Source: Celoporthe dispersa
Lineage: Eukaryota > Ascomycota > Sordariomycetes > Diaporthales > Cryphonectriaceae
DNA length: 64,000 nt
NCBI GenBank assembly: GCA_016584495.1
Contig: WAID01000001.1
Span: 434,001-498,000 of the forward strand
Direction: 5' to 3'
Notes under the pieces: model-generated
Databases searched by the model: none
What the model was told of the DNA's origin: nothing
Seen by the model: the letters and a program-made list of their open reading frames with translations, nothing else
Made by a program: the position numbers and the translations under genes
Shown: piece after piece, positions 33,548 through 44,263 of the stretch
Layout: every line of letters begins with the position of its first letter
How positions within the stretch are numbered: the stretch's first letter is position 1

Positions 33548-36500
33548 TGTTGCAGCTGATGATAGAGACACGAACCAGATATTATTAAAAGATAGGCATA
33601 CGCTCGAAAGCGAAAAGCAAGGTCAAGAAAGGAGTGTGAGGCGCTTGTAGCAACTTGAAGGACATAATCATCTGACTACGGAGGAAAAAGATGCATCCTT
33701 ATATGGAAAAATATCAACATGCGAAGGGAGGAAAGCCGAATCCTCACCGGCTGGGTGACCTCACCAATGGGTCGCCGACTGGACGAGAAGTCGCTCGAGC
33801 TGGTCTACAAAAGTCTCAAGCGGAGACAGTAAATTCCAGAGTGAAGGCAATTGCGGTGATCCTTTTTATTACTGACTCGTCTGGACTCGCTTCAGGTGCC
33901 GCAACTTGCCGAATGTCGAATGTCTCCAGCGAGGGGGTCGTTGGCTTTCCTCCCTCGACGACCTGTTGTCTCACCGGAAAAGCGCCGGAGACCTCGTCTT
34001 CCACGCTCCCTTCACCGCAGTGAATGTATCGTAATTAGGATCGGAGGAGCGCAGTGCCCACCCACGTGCAATATAGCGATCGAGTTCTACCCCATGATCG
34101 GCCTCGTGAGGGTGGCCATCCGCGTAAAGTTGCTTCAAGGACGGAATGTGCAGAGCAAGGGCAACCGGAGCATATATTAGACATCGGGACAAAAGTGAAG
34201 CCACATATTCATGCCATATTAATGCATCAACTCGGCACAGACTGACTCCCTTATTGAAGGGCCCTCGAGAGCGAGGCCGCCCCGGTTCAGAAGTCTACAG
34301 AATCACATTTCTTTGACCTCAGGGTACTTATCATGGGACCATACTCAATGCCTTTTTTATTCTCGTTTCCTTTTCTTGTCCTGCCCATCGGAGCCTTTCC
34401 TCCGCCTGCAGAGCCCCCCCCCCCTTTTTTTTTATTTGGGTTGCTTCTCCTTTTCCCCCCCCCCCCTCGCTGCTCCTATCCCTTACCATTTCTCTCTCGG
34501 AGACCTCTAGTCTCACCGGGGAGATGAGGTTGATACTAGAACGAATTCTAGTACATGAACACCTAGGCGTAGGTTACCGTAGCCTCTACTGCGCTATGGT
34601 ATGAAGCAGTGAGTACCGCTACCATAGTTCAGTCTATTATCATCTTTTGTATAAGCCTTGTCTTCAATACCAACCAAATATTCTATAAAAGAGTCGCAGC
34701 AAGCGCATCAACCGTAGCGATGTGATTTCGGTCCGTTTCGTGATCCCCTCACCACCCTAGCTGAGCGGTAGGGGACAAACCTGTCGCTGTAAGTACTCAG
34801 GTGGAAAGAATGATGCTAGCAAATTCAGTGGAATTTCTGTACATGACCCTGAGCTTTGAGACCTACATCCAGAGCTGTTTTCAGTGAGCAGTAAGCATAG
34901 TTGCAACACATTCACTTCGAATTCCAACAGCAACACAGACCAAGCACAGATTACTTAGGGATGGGCCTCTTATTAAGTTGATTACTTTTATGGAATAGAG
35001 TGCAGATGAGTCCTGAACAAAGAATTTGGAAATGTCAAATACCGTGACAGAAGATTTGGGAGTTAATGAATCTATAAAGTAGGCGGCAGGTGGCTTGCTG
35101 CATCAGAGAACTATTCAAAATACCTTTTGGCACATCCATATAAGTACTTGGTAGGCGACTTCGGATCCACTTGGTAGATATTACTGAATCACATTGATTT
35201 TAACTTTTTCCAGATTCTAGGTTATTGCCTACAATGACAACTGTCAGCGTCTTGGTTGTCCAGCTTGACAAATGACCAGCCTGACAAATGAAGAGCTAGT
35301 AGCATAACAAAAGTTTCATTGCTGAAAGAGAAACCACATTTTCACAGGGTCACTTATCCAAATCACAGAGGATACTTTGTGAAACAAAGAAAGATACTTA
35401 GAGGGTCGGGACCACTTATATCACTGTGGCCTTCTCCATCGGCAGTGTCTTGAGACATTGCGCACTCCGTTCGGCCACACTATTATCATATCAACACAAT
35501 CAACTCAGGCATCATGAAGTTACCTCTGCTGTCGGTGATACCGATTTCCTCGCACAGACGCGAATCGGCAGCGTCGCCACGGACCCCAGTGGCCAGCTGG
35601 AGGCGGCGGCGGCGGTCAAGTACGGTCTCGGATTCTTCCCCCGACAGGCCATCTGGCATCGGCACCGTGTCGAGGTCCGACGCTTCGCCACAGCTCCAGG
35701 AGTGCATCTGCAGCGACATCATACACTCGTGCCTCTGCAGAGAGCTCACGCGAACGAGACATGGGGTCTGTGATATGTGTCTCTATGGAATACATACGCA
35801 AGGGGGCCCAAGGGGAGAATGTGAGCCTGAACTTTGTCTCTTCTGAGGCCTGCGCACTTTTCCACCGTAACAACTGTCGAGCCGGGCGACAGATCTTTGC
35901 GAGCGCTTGCTGACCTCGTCGACCTGATGTCAAGTATCTGGCGATGGCTGTTGCGCAGACCTGCTGCTGTCTCCTACAATGACGAGGCCGTGGAGCCCAC
36001 CTACAGGCTCCTACACGTGGGAGAAGAAGGTCGCCGAGAGAAGAGGAAGTCTCACCAAAGTTCTGCACCACGACCGGGATGACGGATCCCTAAGGAAATC
36101 TTCTGGTCCACCGCCGAGGCTGCCACGAGCCAGAGAGAATTACACCGCACATCCCATCAAGGTTATTCTGTCGCAAGGAGCACCTGGAGATTTCGATGAA
36201 CACGGCATGATCTGAGCCTCCATCTGATTCTTAGGGCTGCTGATGATAGGGTCTGGATGTTATGGGCAGGTTTCTCGGATATCATCCATTGATTTTTATT
36301 TTATTTTTTTATCCAAGCCCGTGGTAGTCATGTGAATATGGAATAGCCTTATTGAATACCCGCACATTATTATATCCTCCACAGAGTCAAAATATGCATG
36401 CTTGACATTGGGCATCAATGTTCACAGCGACACGATAATTAATGATGGCCTTGTCGATTGTATTCCCTCTTGACAACTTCTACATGACATGGTCAGTAAG

Positions 36501-36622
36501 ATGATACTCAATTTCAAAATGATTTCGGGGTTTCTGCGGACTTTTCTGCCCGTCTTTCTCGCTTTCTTCTTCTTCTCCTCCTCCTCCTTCTTCTCTTTAA
36601 TTTTTTTTTTTTAAAAAAGAAC
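33548..36622. other. AT-rich gene-poor region
   Basis: No supported gene. A possible small plus-strand ORF from ATG 35514 is preceded by a leader-like ATCAACACAATCAACTCAGG. Another frame ending near 35907 reads SSEACALFHRNNCRAGRQIF, reminiscent of small cysteine-containing secreted proteins, but no splice pattern connects them. 34600-35450 is notably AT-rich without ORFs. Poly-C/poly-T tracts lie at 34410-34470. Confidence 0.45.
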
Positions 36623-36892
36623 TTAATTAGTGAGAAGCCCATGACGTTCATGGCTTATCTCAAACCCATGCTGCAGTGGCTGGAGAGGCGGTGACCAGCC
36701 GAGTAAATAACCCGACCCCCGTTGCACAGCATTCCTCGTGCCGCCCAAAACATTATCTAGCCTCTTTTCAATAAACTTCAGAGGATCAGCGGTATTCGGA
36801 ATAAAATCACCTGCATGATCAAAACCCCCCCGGCCAATCGCCCCTTCTGAGGCCCCGCACCCGTCTTGTTGATTACCCAAGCCGTTAAGGTT
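36623..36892 (-). other. possible isolated exon or gene relic, unknown
   Basis: Minus-strand open stretch of 89 codons ending in a stop at 36623-36625, preceded by an intron-like 3' end (actgat..tttatag, acceptor at 36893). It contains GDFIPNTADPLKFIEKRLDN and GYLLGWSPPLQPLQHGFE. There is no ATG in frame. Codon use is AT-richer than in neighbouring genes. The family is not recognised, and it may be a relic of an inserted element. Confidence 0.25.
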
Positions 36893-37111
36893 GCTATAAA
36901 TTATCAGTACTTAGCTCGCGTCTCCCAGAGCCTCGGTTTGTCTGACGACTAAAGTAATTAATGTCAAGTACGTCCTGTGTACTTTATATTAATACTCTAC
37001 TTGGCCGAGTCGCAATATCTCGCATGCTCCCTAACTCACAAAGTGCTTCAGAGAGTGTCACGGCTGAGATTTGCAAGAACATTGGCCACAGCGCTTGCCC
37101 GACACCACATA

Positions 37112-38425
37112 ATGTTCCCTATGATTATTATAATCCTGGCGGCGATAGGTGCTGCCGCGAAGCCACTCAACACCGGCAGGTCGACGGGCAGCAGGGCCAC
37201 ATTCTCCTCGATTGTTGTCTTTGGGGACTCCTTCAGTGACAACGGTGAGCCTAAGGATCAATGTACCGATCATCCGAGATCCATGGGCCTTTCCACACAC
37301 ACTGGAGCCTCTCAGCGATGAGATGATACCACGGCTGACCTCACATCTATAGGCAATGGCTCATATCGAATTTCCAACGGGACATGGCCGCTCGTGCCTC
37401 CATAGTAAGTATCCACGCTGGCTGTCCCGATGATAAACCATACCTAGCCGTGACCTCCTCCGCGTAATCATCATATGAGCTTGAAGGAGGAGGAGAAACA
37501 CACGACATCTAGTGATACATACCTGACCACCGCCCTCACCCCAAAGCTACCAGGGCCACTTCTCCAACGGCCCGGTCTGGGCCCAATACCTCTCCTCCAA
37601 CCTCTCCATCCCCCTCTACGACTATGCCACCGGCGGCGCCACGACCTCCAACGGCCTCGTCCAGGGCTACACAGGCCCCGAGTCCACGATCCCGGTGCCC
37701 GCCGTGACGGACCAGCTCTCCTCGTTCCTGTCCGGCGTGTCACCACAGGGCACCCCCTCGGCGCCTCCTCGTCGTCATCAGCAGCCGGCGACTTCACCAC
37801 CCCCTTGTTCGTAGTATGGGCCGGCGCAAACGACATCTTGTTCAGCCCAAACATAAGCGCCGCCCAGTCCTACCTGGAGATCGCCGCCGCCGCCACAGGG
37901 CTGCTCGCCGCCTACCCGGCCGGCCATGTCCTCACCATCGCCTCGCCCGACCTGTCCCGTCTCCCGTACGGGTTCTACGCCGACGAGCTGACCAAGTCGC
38001 AGCTGGCGTCCTTCACGGACCTGCTGGCGGCCCTGCTGGCCGACGGGGCGCGCCTAAGCAGCGCCGTGGACCTCGTCGACCTCAGGGCGCTGTTCGGCTC
38101 GTTTGAGTACTATGGCCAGCCGCGGTCCTACGGCTTCGGCCCGCTGGGCAAGTACGGGAGTTGTCTGGTGGGCATCTATGGAGAGGGGGCCCCTGGGGCC
38201 AACGGCACGTATACGCAGTGCGATGATGTGCAGGACAGGGTGTACTGGGACGAGTATCAGTAAGTGCTCCGGGGATTGCGAACCTGTGCGGATGTTGTTG
38301 TCTTGGATGTTTTTTTTTCTCTTTTTTTGTTTTTTGTTTTTTTGGGCTGACCCGGGACACCATCAAGCCCGACGACGCATACCCATTCCTGGATCGCAAA
38401 AGAGATCCTGGACGCCTTGAGCTAG
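37112..38425 (+). CDS. secreted GDSL/SGNH esterase, CE16-like (frame break)
   Basis: Four exons: 37112-37244, 37353-37404, 37547-38259 and 38368-38425, about 318 aa. Signal peptide MFPMIIIILAAIGAAA. SGNH block I is VVFGDSFSDNG, with the nucleophile Ser; next comes YYQGHFSNGPVWAQYL, DYATGGATTSNGLV, the GAND block in FVVWAGANDILF, and the catalytic D-x-x-H WDEYHPTTHTH, which is created only when the last intron (gtaagt..tcaag) is removed. Family members deacetylate carbohydrates (CE16 acetylesterases) outside the cell. The frame breaks at the C5 run 37754-37758 (one base missing), between FLSGVSPQGT and LGASSSSSAAGDF. Without the last splice a stop follows directly after DEYQ, a natural trap for gene callers. 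Confidence 0.87.
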
Positions 38426-39009
38426 GCGCGAGGCTGAGGGAAGCACTCCGCCCCCTCCCTTGGATCTCTAGATCACCAGAGGAGACATCGGGATAAGCGA
38501 GCAGGCGGACAGCACCAAGCCAGGCCCGGAGAAGCCGTGGACCCCCTCCCGATGCGGTCGGTGTCTTGCGAGTAACGTTATTCAATTCATATAAGGATAT
38601 TTGCATATCTTGGGGTTCCCATGTATCCTAACCTGTCGTGTGGATGTCCTGAACGCATCAAAATTTGAGGCTCACGCTATGCGGACCAGTAGCCTTGCGG
38701 CGGGTCCTTTTCTTCAAGTTCTGCTCCATCTCTGCGCGCGAGCCTGCGTTCCCTGCGCCGTCTTCTACATACATGCCGAGGCAGACCAAAAAAAAAAAAA
38801 AACACCAAAGTTTCGAAGACTCCTGGTATCATCAACCCGATCCCGGACGGAGGTGCAAAAGAAGAGAACCGGCAGCGTTTTTAAGGAGAAGAAGTAAAGA
38901 AAATTGGTGGTTGTGCTCAAAACTGGCCTCTAGGAAATAACAAAAGCTGCTGTATTTTTTTTGTAATGGTATTTCAGGCCCAATGTAGCGTCTCCCGGGG
39001 CGCACTTCT
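38426..39009. other. convergent 3' spacer
   Basis: Between the esterase (+) and CET1 (-). It has a poly-A run at 38789-38802. No coding sequence recognised. Confidence 0.55.
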
Positions 39010-42000
39010 TCACTGTGTAGGTTGAAACTCTCGAGATTTCCTTGCGAGCAGGCGTATGTTGTTTACAAAGCCTTCGATGAGGAAGTCGTAGTTGTGTGGC
39101 TGCGACTGCATGGCCCGACGCCCTTGGTCGATCACGGCATCGGCGTTCAGTTCGATCTCCAGCTCGTGAATCTTCCTTGCAGACGACTAGAGGATATGTC
39201 AGCAGCCAAATACAAAGCCGAGACGATCGATGTATATGGATATACATAGAGAGAGGGAGAGAGAGGGAGAGATGCTTCGCATACCTGGCCGCCAGCGTCT
39301 GGCTGGGTGACTTGCGTGAGGTCAACCTTGTACAGCCCATGCGTGTAGCTCAACCGATCCTTGTGCCGGTCGACCCTGTCATTGGCACGATACCCTGGCC
39401 TCTCCTGGGCGGCCTGTTCCAACGCCTCGACAGAGCCATCGTAGTCCGCCTCGACGTTCACGCTGATCCGGCAGTCCAGCTCGACCTGTGGGAAATAGAT
39501 GTGCAGGTCCGCGACCTTGACCTTGATGATCTTGGCGACTACCGCCCCCCGTTTTTCATGTCCGTTGTCACCCGCACGGAGGGGAGCCCTAGCCCCTCGG
39601 GCGTCGATCAGGTTCTGTAGTATGGGGTGGAGAGCTTGTCTCGCGTCCCTGGGCGTGTAGTGTCTGTCCATCTCCCGGAGGTGGATATAGTTGATAGGGA
39701 CGCGTGGGTCGGGTGAGTTCTTGTTCTTGGGGTTCTGCAGGCTGGTCTCGGTAGTCAGGTGGTTGAGATATTCGTTGTACTTCATATGTTGTAACTGTTT
39801 TCGAGGGGGTGGTTGAAAGCACCGTCAGCCAGCTGCTCGCTACCATCCCGGTCATGTACTGTCAAGCTTTGTGGGGGGAGAAGGGGGGGGGGAGGGCGCG
39901 ACACTACTAGGCAGAGACTCACCTCGGTCATGCTGCTTGAGAAGTTGTAGGGCGGATTCTGAGTGACCACCAAGGCCACCTCGGACTGGACGGGCAGGTG
40001 ATACCTCTCGCCCGCCGAGTCCCTCTCGATCAGGGTGCCCAGCTTGGCCTCGATCTCGAAGTTGATGCCGGGACGGCCGTGCAGCTCCCTCAGCTCGACC
40101 GGGTTGACCACGTTGAGGAACAGGAAGTCGGCCACTGTTCTGCACAGCTCGTCGAAGGGCTCCTGGTTGGACAGCGTGGGCTCCCACGGTCCCAGCATCC
40201 TCGGCTTCGAGGGGTGCACGGCCACGGGCGGGGCCGGCGACGCCCTGTTCACGGGCGGACCCGGAATGCTGGAGCGGGATGTCTCCGGGGAGACATGGCG
40301 GCTGCTGGGCCGGTCCTGGCGGGCGGCAGCACCACCACCGCCATGCGAGGGCTCGGCCGTACCGTTCACGTGGGCGTGGTGGTGAGCTGGCTTCCGCAGG
40401 AGGTGGTTGGGGTGCCTGAGCTGCTGTCTCTCCAGAGGCACCGCCCAGGGAGGAGGGGCAGCGTGTCTTGGCCGGCGCCGTGCCAGCATTGGAGCGTCGG
40501 ATTGGTGCGCGGCGGCCGGACGCGAGGAGCTGCCAGGCCTGTGTCCGCCGTTGGCTTGGAACGGCGGCGGCCGTGGCTCCTGTCGGTCAAGATCCTCTGG
40601 CTTGAGACCCCTGTCGTCCATCTTTCGCTTGGCAGGGGTCGTGGCACGCTCGGGTTTGATGGCGGACGACAGAGGTGGAGCCTCGCGCTCGAGCTTCACA
40701 GGCGCGTCCCTCGTCGGCGCAGCGGCATTGGGAGGCAATTGGCGGGGATCGCGAGGGTCGAACTCCACAGGCTGACCAGGGGAGGGCCCGGAGAGAGAGG
40801 CCTGAGAGTGGCGCCCGGCGCTGGAAGGTAGGCTGGGAACACGGGTCTTGGGACTAACACTGACGCTGCGCTCGCGGTCGCTCTGGGACAGCGAGCTTCG
40901 CAGTGGGTCCACCGGGTGACGCTGGGCCGGAGCTTGATCGTATGCGCTGGGCGGTCTCTGAGCCGCAGGGTGGGGAGAAGGCTGCGGGCGGGAAGACACG
41001 TGGGGCGAGAGCCGTTGTTGCGGCGGTTGTTGTTGTTGTTGTTGATGCTGTTGCGGCGGCGGCGGCGGCGGCGGCGGTAGCTGCTGCTGCTGCGGTGACT
41101 GCTGTGGATGCTGAGGATACTGCGCCCATTGTGCACTTGAGGAGGAGGAAGACATGCGCTGCTGGTACGGGCTCGGTGGTTGCGCAAAGGTCCCCTGGGG
41201 AGCAGGCTGTCTTGGACCTGCCGACAAAGGCGGGCCGTGAGGCGTCGGCGGCTGTGACGGCTGGCGCATATGGTCGGAGTGGGGCTGGGGGTGGTTCGTG
41301 TTGATCGGGCTCACAAAGGAATGAGGGGGGTATGAAGGGTGACTTTGCGCCGAACTGGACCGCTGGTGCTGTTGGGCCGCATATGGATGAGTGCCGCCTG
41401 GTGTACCGACGGGGGGTGTCTGTGGTATGGGGTGCTGCTGCTGCTGCTGCTGCTGCTGCGCTCCAAAGTAGCCTGGAGGAGGAGGATGGGCCATCGGCCC
41501 CGGGCTGGCGACGGGACCAGGCTGCTGCTGGGAATAGCTGTCCCTTGGCGGAAGGGCGCCGGAGGGGGGTATCGATGCTGCTGGACAGGGCTCGCGGAGT
41601 CTGGGTGCGGGTGACCTGGGCTAGGGAAGGGATAGCCGGCGCTGTCTGTTCTCATGGAGGCGGCAGAGTAAGGGGACGGTATGGATCCCGGGCCGGTGCT
41701 GGGCGAGCGCATGTCTACGCTGCCGGACAGGTGCTGCAGAGGGGGCGGCTGCGGGCGGGCAGGAGCTGCAAAGGGCGTCGAGCTGCCGTACGCCGGAGGT
41801 GGAGGCGGAGGCGAGGCGAAGGGAGTCTGGGGACCGGCGTGGTACTCGCGCGACGCGGTCCGTGCAGGAGGAGGAGGGGCAGGCTGGACCGGTTGCGGCT
41901 GGTCGTGAAAGAGGCGGGGCGGGACGGTCTGGATGGGTGTCGACGGCAGGGAATGCTGCTGCTGTGGTTGCGGATGAGGGTGCTGGTGTTGTGAGCCTGG

Positions 42001-42126
42001 TCTTGGTGGTGGATGGGGCGGATGTTGTGGCGGGTGCGGTGGTGGTGGAGGAGGAGGAGGAGGAGGAGGAGGCTGCTGGGCCTTCCCCGGGGCGGAGCCC
42101 TCGTTCAGCATCATTCTGAGATCCAT
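39010..42126 (-). CDS. CET1: mRNA-capping enzyme subunit beta, RNA 5'-triphosphatase (frame break)
   Basis: Three exons: 39923-42126, 39285-39794 and 39010-39186, with introns gtgagt..aacag and gtatgc..ctag, about 963 aa. The first 560 residues are low complexity (poly-Pro, poly-Gln, Ser). The catalytic tunnel-fold domain starts at about residue 610: LGPWEPTLSNQEPFDELC, then GINFEIEAKLGTLIER (metal-binding glutamates), VPINYIHLREMDRHY, VELDCRISVNVEADY and the second metal-binding strand HELEIELNADAVIDQG. It ends LLARKSREFQPTQ. It removes the gamma-phosphate of nascent mRNA, the first step of capping, in the nucleus. The frame breaks at the 4-base run 41498-41501 (one base missing), joining SSSLVPSPARG to PMAHPPPPGYFG. 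A stop at 38930 belongs to a shifted frame and is not used. Confidence 0.9.
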
Positions 42127-44263
42127 GGTCGCAAGAATAATATAGACCGAGCTTGTCCCAGTCCCTCCCCCTTGTGCCTACGCGATGCTCGGATCAGGCG
42201 AAGGCGACGATGCGCGTGGGTCGTGCGGACGCAGGGGCGACAAAGGGCGCGCGAGCTGTCGCGCGTTCGCAGGCTGCAGCAGCAGAGTATCTTTTTCCTC
42301 AACCTCCAGCTGCGATCTCGAGTCAGGTCCCCTGTTTTGTCTCTTGGTTGAGATCCTCTACCATATATGTTCCATGCTTCGAATCCTATTGGGTCGAGAG
42401 ATGCGCGTGTCGATGTTGGTGGGTGGAGTGGAAAAGAGGGGAGGCTGGCCTCTTGTCAGGTTGGTTGGTTGGGCAGCGGCGGATACACGAAAGAAAGGTC
42501 GACAATCCCTCTCTCTGTCTCTCTCTTCCTCTCTCTCCTTCTCTCTTTTTCTCTCTCTACAGCTGCTGCGACGACTGCGACGGCGGGAGCGACAGTCGCA
42601 TCGTCGAGCTCAGCGTGCCTGCAGCTCCAGCAGTCCAGCACGCGTGCCTGACCTGGTGTTGTCTCGACGTGTCGACGTCGACGGTGGTCTCGTTGGGAGG
42701 TCACTCCTGGAGCTTCAGCTGGACGCGCGAGATAGGACGAGGACGAGGACGAGGAAAGAGGCTGGGACTGGGCTGGGTATTGCGACCTGACCCCTGCGGG
42801 CGGGGAGAGACGAGAATCGGAAGGCTGGATGCGAGGGAAAAGTAATAAATTAAAAAACAAAGACCAGCGAAAAGAAAAAGACAAAAAAAGAGTCAGAACA
42901 CTGATCTAACGCAGCGCAGTGGGGGGTTTGGATAGATTGGCCTGGTCACACATCCATCAAATTGAGGATATGAAAAAGACCTGATGGGCTGTGCTGCAAG
43001 CTTGGGGCCTGATGACGATGATGATGCCAGAGCCGGTGCCAGAGCCAGTGTAGACAGGTCGAGACCAGCGTCAATGGCCAATTAATACCCTGAGACGAGA
43101 CGAGACGAGGTTGGTCGTTCAAGGCGCGGACTCTGGGCGTGGACGTGGACGTGAAGGGAGCCAGGTGTGGGCGTGTGTGGGTGCAGCAGTACCATACTTT
43201 CCTAGTCCAAGGTGCATCTTTCTTCACCTGGCACACGCGACGCAGACTGAAGTGACCTCTTCTCCCTCAAATGGGGGGGGGGGGGTGGGCGTGGGTGTGT
43301 GGTGAGATGCGCCAGGCGGTAGGCGTTAAGAGAACTGCAGTGTCTGTTATGCCGCCCGCTAACATCAGACAAAAGAACCCGCCTCTAAGAAGCAGACGAA
43401 GAAAAAAAAAAAAAAAAGCCGCCGTCTCCGATCTCCGCACCGCTGCGCGCAGCACTGAAATAATGCACTGGGGCTGCGCCCGCTTTTTTTGCTTCTTCTG
43501 ATGATAAGAATCATCTGCTGGAAACCACCGGTAAGAAAGAAAGAGAAAAAAAAGAAAAAAAGAAACATACTACATGTATACCGTATCGTATCTCCAGATG
43601 GTCGGTCAGAGTTACTTTCAGATCTGCATTCAGCTGGCTGCATGTCAGTCAAACAAGGTTCATGGGTAGACAGCGGGAGGAGGAGAAGAAACGAAAAAGA
43701 AAAAAGTACCGCAGCACCAAAATTTGTATGGAGGATACTTGTATTTCCCTCTGTAGAGAGAGAGAAGGAGAGATACTTGGTAGTACTGCCATACATTTAC
43801 GATGGTACCAGGATAGTACGTACGGTGGTCCAAGCTCCTGATCACACTCAATACCGCTGGAGCCATGCAGCTGGTAAAGTATGTGTCGCGGTACTACGGT
43901 ACAACTGAGCGCGTACTCTGGTACCATCATAGGCCCGTGGTAGGTGGTGCTTACATAACACACCACCCACAACACACGCTAGGGAAGGCCAGGCAGAGGT
44001 ACTGACGTGGATGTCCAGTTGCCTGCCCTTGCCTCCTACCAACGCCCGGGGCCACCTCAAGGCCAAAGACCTAAGCTCTCGTTTGAGACAGCATCGCTGC
44101 AGCTGGAAACGTCCCCGTGTTCCCCCAGGCACCTCCCCATAATCAACCACATACACACACACGAGTCTCGATCGCCCCAACTGCTTTTCCCATCAACACC
44201 ATCTCGGGGCTTTCTATTCTCCTTCTCTACACAGCGCCCTCTCCGACAACAAACACCGAAACG
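42127..44263. other. divergent intergenic region CET1 / RPN2
   Basis: Upstream of both CET1 (-) and RPN2 (+). No gene seen. It has a CT-rich tract at 42505-42560, G/A homopolymers near 43271-43415, and dense GTAC/GGTACC/TAGTAC motifs at 43760-43935. Confidence 0.55.

Noticed and set aside
35426..36071. Overlapping small ORFs on both strands suggesting a small secreted protein
   Set aside because: Short cysteine-containing peptides in two frames, but no signal peptide or splice pattern joins them; left as an open question in the region entry.
38930..39340. Alternative CET1 C-terminus ending at 38930
   Set aside because: That frame differs from the one encoding HELEIELNADAVI; the proper frame stops at 39010-39012 with a family-like tail.
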